From Actinomycetes bacterium (GTDB lineage: Bacteria; Actinomycetota; CALGFH01): a DNA stretch of 7,551 nt. Shown in pieces: positions 1 through 5,344 of the stretch. How positions within the stretch are numbered: the stretch's first letter is position 1; the number at the start of each line of letters is the position of its first letter. The notes below the pieces were generated by a model. It saw only the letters and a list, made by a program, of their open reading frames with translations, was not told where the DNA came from and made no database searches. The stretch covers positions 1-7,551 of the forward strand of contig JASLIH010000327.1 of assembly GCA_030152105.1 (NCBI GenBank), read 5' to 3'. The translations under genes were made by a program, and so were the position numbers.

Positions 1-848
1 CCCAGGCCGCCCGCCGGGCCGCCACCACCGTCTACCCGGCGGTCCCCTCGGGCTGGCGCAACAACCCGTCCCAGCTCCAGCGGGTCGCCCTGGACGTCGT
101 CCCGGGCCCGGCCGCCGTCCTGGTCGGCTACCGCTTCGACCGCACCGGCGCCCTTGCGACCCTGGAGGTCGACGGCGACCCGCTGCCCGGGCCGCGCCTG
201 TGGCGCTGCACCCCCGACCTGGTGGACCTGGAGGTCGAGGGCGTCCGGCGACGGTTCGAGGTCCACCGGGTCGGCGACACCGCGTACGTGGACAGCCCCC
301 TGGGTCACAGCGAGCTCCGCGAGCACCCCCAGGACCCGGCCGGGTCGGCGGAAGGGCCGCCAAAGGGACTGCCGGAGGAGCCGCCGACCGGGCTGCCGAC
401 CGGGCTGCCGACCGGGCTGCCGGACGGGCCGTCGAAGGGGCGGCCGGAGGAGCGGCCGGAGGAGCTGTGGACAACCGGATCCCCCGATCCCGGCGATCGG
501 CTACGCTCCCCCACCGGGGGACCCAGTCCGGATCCACCGGGTTGGAAGGCGCCAGGGGATGGGTCGGGCGTGGGACCCGGTGGGTCGGCCGTGGGACCCG
601 GTGGGTCGGCCGTGGAGACCGGTGGGTCGATGGTGTCGCCGCTGCCCGGGGTTGTCCGGCGGGTGGCGGTCCGGACCGGGGAGTGGGTCGAGGCGGGGGA
701 CGTGCTGGTCCTCATCGAGGCGATGAAGACCGAGCACCGGGTCGCGGCCGCGCGGGCCGGGAGGGTGCGGCGCGTGCTGGTCGCCGAGGGCCAGGAGGTC
801 ACCGCCGGGACCACGGTGGTTGAGCTCGAGGGGGCGGCCGATGGGTGA
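1..848 (+). CDS. Acyl-CoA carboxylase alpha subunit, C-terminal part with biotin carrier domain (partial, 5' end outside window)
   Basis: Reading from base 3 gives 281 residues ending at the TGA at 846-848; the biotin carboxylase domain must lie upstream of the window. The first ~95 residues, with the SGWRNN motif, match the region between biotin carboxylase and carrier domains in actinobacterial acetyl/propionyl/methylcrotonyl/geranyl-CoA carboxylase alpha chains. The last ~70 residues (from about 630) are a biotinyl/lipoyl domain: SPLPG near its start and EAMKTEH, whose Lys codon at 726-728 is the expected biotinylation site. Many relatives have Met where this has Thr after the Lys. The role is ATP-dependent carboxylation of biotin and, with a beta subunit not seen here, of an acyl-CoA in the cytoplasm. 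Between the two parts lies an unusually long, repetitive Gly/Pro-rich linker (about 330-629). The stop overlaps the next gene by 8 nt, so this is an operon. The carrier domain is certain; the acyl-CoA substrate is not determinable here. Confidence 0.93.
   Translation, partial: QAARRAATTVYPAVPSGWRNNPSQLQRVALDVVPGPAAVLVGYRFDRTGALATLEVDGDPLPGPRLWRCTPDLVDLEVEGVRRRFEVHRVGDTAYVDSPLGHSELREHPQDPAGSAEGPPKGLPEEPPTGLPTGLPTGLPDGPSKGRPEERPEELWTTGSPDPGDRLRSPTGGPSPDPPGWKAPGDGSGVGPGGSAVGPGGSAVETGGSMVSPLPGVVRRVAVRTGEWVEAGDVLVLIEAMKTEHRVAAARAGRVRRVLVAEGQEVTAGTTVVELEGAADG
384..419 (+). repeat. Three tandem 12-bp repeats encoding (Pro-Thr-Gly-Leu)x3
   Basis: The unit CCGACCGGGCTG occurs three times head to tail at 384-395, 396-407 and 408-419 without a mismatch. 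It is followed by a degenerate fourth copy (CCGGACGGGCCG). The repeat is in frame with the carboxylase and lies in its disordered-looking linker. The unit is a multiple of three, so copy number can change without breaking the protein. Confidence 0.95.
570..632 (+). repeat. Three tandem 21-bp repeats encoding (Val-Gly-Pro-Gly-Gly-Ser-Ala)-type units
   Basis: Copies lie at 570-590, 591-611 and 612-632. The first two are identical; the third differs at several bases and reads Val-Glu-Thr-Gly-Gly-Ser-Met. The repeats are in frame and end exactly where the biotin carrier domain begins, so they form a flexible glycine-rich tether for the carrier domain. The GTGGGTCGG core also repeats within the region. 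Confidence 0.93.
828..834 (+). promoter_or_regulatory. Ribosome binding site of the crotonase gene
   Basis: GAGGGGG lies 6 nt before the ATG at 841, inside the end of the carboxylase gene. This supports the ATG at 841 over an in-frame TTG at 820, which would add seven residues not expected in the family. Confidence 0.7.
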
Positions 849-1602
849 GGCGGTCAGCTACCAGCTCGAGGACGGCGTGGCCTGGCTGGTGATCGACCGC
901 CCGGAGGCCCGCAACGCCATCAACCAGGCGGTCGGCAGGGGCCTGTGGGAGGGGTTCCGGCGGTTCGAGGAGGACCCGGCCGCGGCCGTGCTGGTGCTGA
1001 CCGGGACCGGCGAGGCGTTCTGCGCCGGCGCCGACCTCAAGGAGATGGCCGCCCTCGGCCTGACCGTGCCCCCTCGGGAGATGGCACCCCACCTCGGACA
1101 GAACCTCCAGGTGACCAAGCCGGTGATCGCGGCGGTCAACGGGCCGGCCTTCGGCGGCGGGTTCCTGCTCGCCCAGATGTGCGACCTGTGCGTCGCCGGG
1201 GCCTCGGCCCAGTTCGCGATCACCGAGGCCCGGTGGGGCCGGGGGGCGCCGTGGGCGGCGCCGTTGCCGTGGCTGGTGCCGCCACGGGTGGCGATGGAGC
1301 TGCTGCTGACCGGGGACCCGATCGATGCCCAGCGGGCCTATGAGGTCGGGCTGGTCAACCGGGTCGTGCCCGACCCGGAGCTCCGCTCCGAGGCCGGCCG
1401 CCTGGCCCGGCGGATCGCCGGCAACGCGCCGCTGTCGGTCAGGGCCGCCAAGGCCATGGTCCAGGCCAGCGCCGGCCGCGCCCTCGACGAGGCGGTGGAG
1501 GAGGGCTGGCGCCTGTTCGAGCCCGTCTACCTGAGCGAGGACGCCCAGGAGGGCCCGCGGGCGTTCGTGGAGCGGCGCCCGCCGGTGTGGAAGGGCCGCT
1601 GA
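841..1602 (+). CDS. Enoyl-CoA hydratase/isomerase (crotonase) family protein
   Basis: The 253-residue product has the normal length and layout of a crotonase: IDRPEARNA near residues 18-26, the first oxyanion-hole motif CAGADLKEM at 61-69, the second in GPAFGGG at 101-107, and a C-terminal helical part ending in RPPVWKGR. Crotonases bind acyl-CoA and most often add water to a 2-enoyl-CoA. Rat enoyl-CoA hydratase uses two Glu residues. The one in its GGGxE motif is replaced here by Leu109, while the second is kept as Glu129 in ITEARWG. The family is clear, but classical hydratase chemistry is not assured. The gene overlaps the carboxylase by 8 nt (ATGGGTGA) and is followed after 2 nt by the AtuA-like gene. 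By position it could hydrate the carboxylated product, like AtuE or LiuC; an isomerase or hydrolase role is also possible. Confidence 0.93.
   Translation: MGEAVSYQLEDGVAWLVIDRPEARNAINQAVGRGLWEGFRRFEEDPAAAVLVLTGTGEAFCAGADLKEMAALGLTVPPREMAPHLGQNLQVTKPVIAAVNGPAFGGGFLLAQMCDLCVAGASAQFAITEARWGRGAPWAAPLPWLVPPRVAMELLLTGDPIDAQRAYEVGLVNRVVPDPELRSEAGRLARRIAGNAPLSVRAAKAMVQASAGRALDEAVEEGWRLFEPVYLSEDAQEGPRAFVERRPPVWKGR
1589..1595 (+). promoter_or_regulatory. Ribosome binding site deciding the AtuA-like start
   Basis: GGAAGGG ends 9 nt before the GTG at 1605. An earlier in-frame GTG at 1587 overlaps this site and has no purine-rich sequence ahead of it, so 1605 is preferred. The site lies within the last codons of the crotonase gene. 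Confidence 0.6.
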
Positions 1603-1604
1603 CC

Positions 1605-3392
1605 GTGGAGCCGCTGCGCATCGCCAACTGCTCCGGGTTCTACGGCGACCGGCGGGCCGCCCCGAGGGAGCTGCTGGAGGGCGGCCCGATCGACGTGCTC
1701 ACCGGCGACTACCTGGCCGAGCTGACCATGCTGATCCTGTGGCGCTCGCGCGGCCGCGACCCGGCCAAGGGGTACGCCACCAGCTTCCTCGCCCAGATGG
1801 AGGAATGCCTCGGCCTGGCCGTCGACAAGGGGGTCAAGGTCGTGGCCAACGCCGGCGGCCTCAACCCGGCCGGGCTGGCCGCCGAGCTGCGGGCCCTGGC
1901 CGGGCGGCTGGGGCTGACCGTCAGCGTTGCCCACGTCGAGGGCGACGACCTACTCGGCCGCCTCGACGAGCTCAAGGCCGCGGGGGAGCCGCTCGCCCAC
2001 CTCGACACCGGGACGGGGCTGGCCGAGGCCGGGGTGACGCCGGTCACGGCCAACGCCTACCTGGGCGCCTGGGGCATCGTGGCCGCGCTCGAGGCCGGCG
2101 CCGACGTGGTCGTCTCCGGGCGGGTGACCGACGCCTCCGTGGTCGTCGGCCCGGCCGCCTGGCACTTCGGCTGGGCCGCCGACGACTGGGACCGCCTGGC
2201 CGGGGCGGTGGTGGCCGGCCACGTCCTGGAGTGCGGGACCCAGGCCACCGGCGGCAACTACGCCTTCCTGCACGAGCTGCCCGACGCCCGGCCGCCCGGC
2301 TTCCCGATCGCCGAGGTGGCCGCCGACGGCAGCGCCGTCGTGACCAAGCATCCCGGGACAGGCGGGCTGGTCTCGGTGGGCACGGTGACCGCCCAGCTGC
2401 TGTACGAGATCGCCGGCCCGGCCTACGAGGGCCCCGACGTGGTCGCCCGCTTCGACACCGTCCGGGTCGAGGAGGTCGGCCCCGACCGGGTACGCCTGTC
2501 CGGCACCCGCGGCGAGCCCGCCCCCGACCGGCTGAAGGTCGCCATCAACTATCTCGGCGGGTTCCGGAACTCGATGAGCTTCGTCCTCACCGGCCTCGAC
2601 ATCGAGTCCAAGGCGGCAATGGCCGAGACCGCCCTGTTCGACCGCCTGGGCGGCCGCGAGCAGTTCCAGTCCACCGACACCCACCTGGTCGGCCACCCGA
2701 CCCCCGACCCATCAACCGCCGAGGAGTCCGTCGCCGAGCTCCGCATCACCGTGAAGGACCCCGACCCCTCCAAGGTCGGCCGCGCCTTCTCCTCCGCCGC
2801 CATCGAGCTGACCCTGGCCAGCTACCCCGGCTGCTACACCACCACCCCACCCACCGACGCCACCCCGTACGGCATCTACTGGCCAACCCTGGTTCGCGCC
2901 GACCTGGTCGACCAGACCGTCGTCCTCGACGACGGCCGCCGCCTCGTCATCAAGGGCCCACCAGGTCCGCCGCCCGACCCGCCCTGGGACGCGCCGAACC
3001 CACCCGGTTCCGCGCCGGGTCCCCCGGCCCCGCCAACCGATGGACCCACCACCCCGGTGCCGCTCGGGCGGGTGTTCGGGGCACGGTCGGGAGACAAGGG
3101 AGGGAACGCGAACGTCGGGATCTGGGCCAGGGACGAGCGCGCCTACCGCTTCCTCGTCGAGTTCCTGACCTTGGAGAAGTTCCGGGAGCTGATACCTGAG
3201 GCGCGCGACCTCCAGGTCCAGCGGTACGAGCTGCCGAACCTGCTGGCCGTCAACTTCGTGGCCGTGGGGTTGCTGGGGGAGGGGGTGTCGTCCTCGACCC
3301 GGGTGGATCCGCAGGCCAAGGGGCTGGGGGAGTGGCTGCGGGCGCGGGTGGTGGAGCTGCCCGTCGAACTGCTGGAACGGCAGGGAGGCTGA
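1605..3392 (+). CDS. AtuA-like protein (DUF1446 family) with C-terminal ferredoxin-fold-like domain
   Basis: The product has 595 residues from the GTG at 1605 (601 from GTG 1587). Residues ~4-450 are the AtuA/DUF1446 core: an N-terminal NCSGFYGDR, LTGDYLAELTM at 32-42, NAGGLNPAGL at 82-91, VSGRVTDAS at 170-178 and ECGTQATGGNY at 209-219. Residues ~487-595 form the second conserved domain, with ARSGDKGGN at 493-501 near its start. In some bacteria the two parts are separate proteins; in Pseudomonas AtuA they are, as I recall, one chain. The family was named from acyclic terpene utilisation, where atuA is needed for growth on citronellol/geranyl compounds, but its reaction is not established to my knowledge. 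The neighbours (biotin carboxylase, crotonase, dehydrogenase) fit an acyl-CoA pathway. Residues ~451-486 are an unusual proline-rich linker, and codon preference shifts after it. Family call strong; function unknown. Confidence 0.93.
   Translation: MEPLRIANCSGFYGDRRAAPRELLEGGPIDVLTGDYLAELTMLILWRSRGRDPAKGYATSFLAQMEECLGLAVDKGVKVVANAGGLNPAGLAAELRALAGRLGLTVSVAHVEGDDLLGRLDELKAAGEPLAHLDTGTGLAEAGVTPVTANAYLGAWGIVAALEAGADVVVSGRVTDASVVVGPAAWHFGWAADDWDRLAGAVVAGHVLECGTQATGGNYAFLHELPDARPPGFPIAEVAADGSAVVTKHPGTGGLVSVGTVTAQLLYEIAGPAYEGPDVVARFDTVRVEEVGPDRVRLSGTRGEPAPDRLKVAINYLGGFRNSMSFVLTGLDIESKAAMAETALFDRLGGREQFQSTDTHLVGHPTPDPSTAEESVAELRITVKDPDPSKVGRAFSSAAIELTLASYPGCYTTTPPTDATPYGIYWPTLVRADLVDQTVVLDDGRRLVIKGPPGPPPDPPWDAPNPPGSAPGPPAPPTDGPTTPVPLGRVFGARSGDKGGNANVGIWARDERAYRFLVEFLTLEKFRELIPEARDLQVQRYELPNLLAVNFVAVGLLGEGVSSSTRVDPQAKGLGEWLRARVVELPVELLERQGG
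2955..3062 (+). other. Proline-rich interdomain linker in the AtuA-like protein
   Basis: About 36 codons (residues 451-486) are nearly all Pro, Gly, Ala, Asp, Asn and Thr, with repeated PP, PGPP and DPP motifs. The segment separates the AtuA core from the C-terminal domain and is probably disordered. There is no perfect tandem unit, unlike the carboxylase linker. Codons before it mostly end in C; codons after it often end in G. Confidence 0.8.
3320..3348 (+). other. G-run cluster with quadruplex potential ahead of the dehydrogenase gene
   Basis: Four G runs lie at 3320-3323, 3326-3330, 3340-3342 and 3346-3348, with loops of 2, 9 and 3 nt. Three more runs lie just upstream (3266-3269, 3275-3279, 3281-3285). 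All are on the coding strand in the last codons of the AtuA-like gene. The pattern meets a relaxed quadruplex rule, but in DNA this GC-rich it may be only a by-product of codon choice. Confidence 0.35.
3382..3388 (+). promoter_or_regulatory. Ribosome binding site of the acyl-CoA dehydrogenase gene
   Basis: AGGGAGG lies 6 nt before the ATG at 3395, within the final codons of the AtuA-like gene. It is among the clearest ribosome binding sites in the window and rules out longer in-frame starts such as one near 3332. Confidence 0.8.
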
Positions 3393-3394
3393 CG

Positions 3395-4552
3395 ATGGAC
3401 TTCCGGGAGACGGCCGAGCAGGCGATGCTGCGGGAGGCGGTGGCCAAGATCGCCGCCGACTACGGGCACGACTACTTCCTGGCCAAGGCCAAGGCTGGGG
3501 AGAAGACGACCGAGCTGTGGCGGGCGGTGAGCGAGGCCGGGTTCGTCGGGGTGAACCTGCCCGAGGAGTACGGCGGCGGGGGCATGGGCATCAGCGAGCT
3601 GGCCATCGTGACCGAGGAGCTGGCCGCCCACGGGTGCCCGCTGATGCTGCTGATGGTGTCGCCGGCCATCTGCGGCACCCTGCTGGCCCGGTTCGGGACC
3701 CCGGAGCAGCGGGGTCGCTGGCTGCCACCGATCGCCTCGGGCGAGCGCAAGATGGTGTTCGCGATCACCGAGCCCGACGCCGGGTCCAACACCCACAAGC
3801 TCGAGACGGTCGCCACCCGCGACGGCGACGGCTGGCGCCTGCAGGGCCGCAAGTACTACATCTCCGGGGTCGACGAGGCCGACGCCGTGCTGGTGGTCAG
3901 CCGCACCGGGGTCGAGGAGGGCAGTGGCCGGGGCCGGCTGTCGCTGTTCATCGTCGACACCGACGCTCCCGGGCTGGGCCGGTCCCCGATCGAGCTCCAC
4001 GTCAACGCCCCCGAGCGGCAGTTCTTCCTGTTCCTGGACGACGTGCGGGTCGATGGCGACCGGCTGCTGGGCGACGAGGGGGACGGCCTGCGCCAGGTCT
4101 TTCACGGCCTCAACCCCGAGCGCATCATCGGCGCCGCCGCCGGCAACGGCATCGCCCGCTATGCCCTGGCCAAGGCGGCCGCCTACGCCAACCAGCGCCA
4201 GGTCTGGGGCGTGCCCATCGGCACGCACCAGGGCCTGGCCCACCCGCTGGCCGAGGCCAAGATCGAGGTCGAGCTGGCCCGCCTGATGACCCAGAAGGCC
4301 GCCTGGGCCACCGACGCCGGCGTCCCAGGGGCCGGCGAGGCCGCCAACATGGCCAAGTACGCTGCCGCCGAGGCGGCCATGCACGCCGTCGACGTCGCCA
4401 TCCAGGTCCACGGGGGCAACGGCTTCGCCGCCGAGTACGGCATCGCCGGCCTCTGGTGGATGGCCCGGGTCCTGCGCACCGCCCCGGTCAGCCGCGAGAT
4501 GATCCTGAACTACGTGGCCGAGCACTCCCTACGCCTGCCCCGCTCGTACTAG
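3395..4552 (+). CDS. Acyl-CoA dehydrogenase (FAD, ETF-linked)
   Basis: The 385-residue product has the standard family length and three-part fold: an N-terminal helical domain, a middle beta domain with FAITEPDAGSN at 122-132 (first family signature, FAD/substrate binding), and a C-terminal helical domain with QVHGGNGF at 337-344. It should oxidise an acyl-CoA to the 2-enoyl-CoA and pass electrons to electron-transfer flavoprotein. Most family members place the catalytic Glu in a YEGTSEIQ-like motif. Here that region reads RTAPVSREM, with Pro364 at the aligned position. Isovaleryl-CoA and long-chain acyl-CoA dehydrogenases use instead a Glu on an earlier helix, which aligns with Glu242 in LNPERIIGA, so Glu242 is the likely base. 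The gene starts 2 nt after the AtuA-like stop and ends the operon at a TAG. By context it may be AtuD-like or LiuA-like (citronellyl- or isovaleryl-CoA), but other branched or aromatic side-chain substrates are equally open. Confidence 0.93.
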   Translation: MDFRETAEQAMLREAVAKIAADYGHDYFLAKAKAGEKTTELWRAVSEAGFVGVNLPEEYGGGGMGISELAIVTEELAAHGCPLMLLMVSPAICGTLLARFGTPEQRGRWLPPIASGERKMVFAITEPDAGSNTHKLETVATRDGDGWRLQGRKYYISGVDEADAVLVVSRTGVEEGSGRGRLSLFIVDTDAPGLGRSPIELHVNAPERQFFLFLDDVRVDGDRLLGDEGDGLRQVFHGLNPERIIGAAAGNGIARYALAKAAAYANQRQVWGVPIGTHQGLAHPLAEAKIEVELARLMTQKAAWATDAGVPGAGEAANMAKYAAAEAAMHAVDVAIQVHGGNGFAAEYGIAGLWWMARVLRTAPVSREMILNYVAEHSLRLPRSY

Positions 4553-4577
4553 GGCTCGACCTGGAGGAGCACCGTCC

Positions 4578-4596
4578 GGATCTCCTGAGAGAATCC
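4578..4596 (+). terminator. Weak imperfect hairpin in the 66-nt gap after the acyl-CoA operon
   Basis: GGATCTC (4578-4584) can pair with GAGAATCC (4589-4596) over seven base pairs with one bulged A around a CTGA loop. There is no T tract and the stem is short, so it is at best a weak terminator or processing site. The gap 4553-4618 is the only untranslated space between the operon and the VOC gene. I see no convincing -35/-10 pair in it, so read-through from the operon is possible. Confidence 0.2.
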
Positions 4597-4604
4597 CCGG
4601 TGAC

Positions 4605-4613
4605 AGAGAGGAG
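4605..4613 (+). promoter_or_regulatory. Ribosome binding site of the VOC gene
   Basis: AGAGAGGAG ends 5 nt before the ATG at 4619. Its strong match to the 16S rRNA tail fixes the start and suggests efficient independent initiation. Confidence 0.75.
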
Positions 4614-4618
4614 CGGGT

Positions 4619-5344
4619 ATGCGGAACCCGGTGGTGCACTTCGAGATCGGGGCGGCGGACCACCAGTCGCTGGGGAAGTTCTACGGGGAGCTGTTCGGGT
4701 GGGGGCTCCGGGAGGTGTCGGAGGGGTACACGCTGGTCGACACCCAGGGTGGTCAGGGGCTCAACGGGGGGATCGGGAGGAGTGGGACCGGGGAGCCCTG
4801 GGCGACCTTCTATGTCGAGGTGGACGACCTCCAGGCGTACCTGGACCGGGCCGGGGCGCTCGGGGGGCGAACGGTGCTGGCGATCACCGAGATGCCCGGC
4901 ATGGCCTTTGCCATGTTCGACGACCCGGACGGGCTGCTGGTCGGGCTGGTCCGGAGCGGTGGGTCCCAGGACCAGGTGTTCCAGCGGCCCTCGGCCGGGG
5001 ACGGGGCGGCGGTGGACTGGTTCGAGGTGCTGGGGGCCGACGCCGGGCGGTCGCAGGCGTTCTACGCCGAGCTGTTCGGCTGGACCGTGCCCGGGGGCGC
5101 GTACGGGCAGGTCAGCCCGGAGGGCGGCCGTGGCATCGGCGGCGGGATCGGGGCCGGCGGGGCTCAGCGGTGGGCGACCGTGTACGCCGGTGTGGCCGAC
5201 GTCGAGGCGGCCCTGGCCAGGGCCGAGACGCTCGGAGGGACCCGGGTCTACGGGCCGATCGAGGCGGGGGAGGGGACGCGGACGGGCGCGTTCCGCGACC
5301 CGGCGGGCAACGTGTTCGGCGTCTACCACCGCGCCGTGTCTTGA
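4619..5344 (+). CDS. Two-domain VOC (glyoxalase/bleomycin-resistance fold) family protein
   Basis: The 241-residue product is an internal duplication. Module 1 spans about 1-112 and module 2 about 130-241. Paired landmarks are FYGELFGW (21-28) and FYAELFGW (148-155), WATFYVEVDD (61-70) and WATVYAGVADV (185-195), and FDDPDG (100-105) and FRDPAG (225-230). VOC proteins include lyases, dioxygenases and drug-binding proteins, most using a bound metal. The usual ligand near the end of the last strand, often Glu after DPxGN, is Gly here in both modules. His7 in VVHFEIG has no counterpart in module 2 (Trp134), so a complete metal site is not evident. This resembles the uncharacterised COG3324 type often found in actinobacteria. 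The gene follows a 66-nt gap and overlaps the start of the FAD oxidoreductase, suggesting a functional pair. Glycine is encoded very often by GGG in its first half. Reaction unknown. Confidence 0.9.
   Translation: MRNPVVHFEIGAADHQSLGKFYGELFGWGLREVSEGYTLVDTQGGQGLNGGIGRSGTGEPWATFYVEVDDLQAYLDRAGALGGRTVLAITEMPGMAFAMFDDPDGLLVGLVRSGGSQDQVFQRPSAGDGAAVDWFEVLGADAGRSQAFYAELFGWTVPGGAYGQVSPEGGRGIGGGIGAGGAQRWATVYAGVADVEAALARAETLGGTRVYGPIEAGEGTRTGAFRDPAGNVFGVYHRAVS
4756..4793 (+). other. Dense G-run cluster with quadruplex potential inside the VOC gene
   Basis: Five G runs occur on the coding strand at 4756-4759, 4766-4771, 4775-4777, 4784-4786 and 4790-4793, with loops of 6, 3, 6 and 3 nt. A second set lies at 4697-4699, 4701-4705, 4710-4712 and 4723-4726. 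The runs come from GGG glycine and CGG arginine codons. No function is implied by sequence alone. Confidence 0.4.

Noticed and set aside
384..632. Tandem repeats considered as a CRISPR array or phase-variation tract
   Set aside because: Units are 12 and 21 bp, directly adjacent with no spacers, so this is not CRISPR. Units are multiples of three, so no on/off frameshift would result.
305..814. 169-codon minus-strand frame with SPVGSPVGSPVGG repeats
   Set aside because: The repeats are the antisense reading of the carboxylase linker repeats; the biotin motif proves the plus strand is coding.
820..840. TTG at 820 as an upstream start for the crotonase
   Set aside because: It would place the clear ribosome binding site inside the gene and add residues not typical of the family; ATG 841 is better supported.
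1739..3199. 486-codon plus-strand frame overlapping the AtuA-like gene
   Set aside because: It is Arg/Pro-rich noise in a second frame; the AtuA motifs are in the other frame.
3143..4525. 460-codon open frame on the minus strand
   Set aside because: It lies opposite the dehydrogenase and the end of the AtuA-like gene, has low-complexity Gly/Val/Leu/His/Asp content and no recognisable motif. It is a typical shadow frame in GC-rich DNA.
3517..5340. Long plus-strand open stretch upstream of and in frame with the oxidoreductase, which could suggest a 1071-residue fusion
   Set aside because: The stretch runs out of frame through the dehydrogenase and VOC genes and is Arg/Gly/Pro-rich noise. The oxidoreductase fold begins only after 5341.
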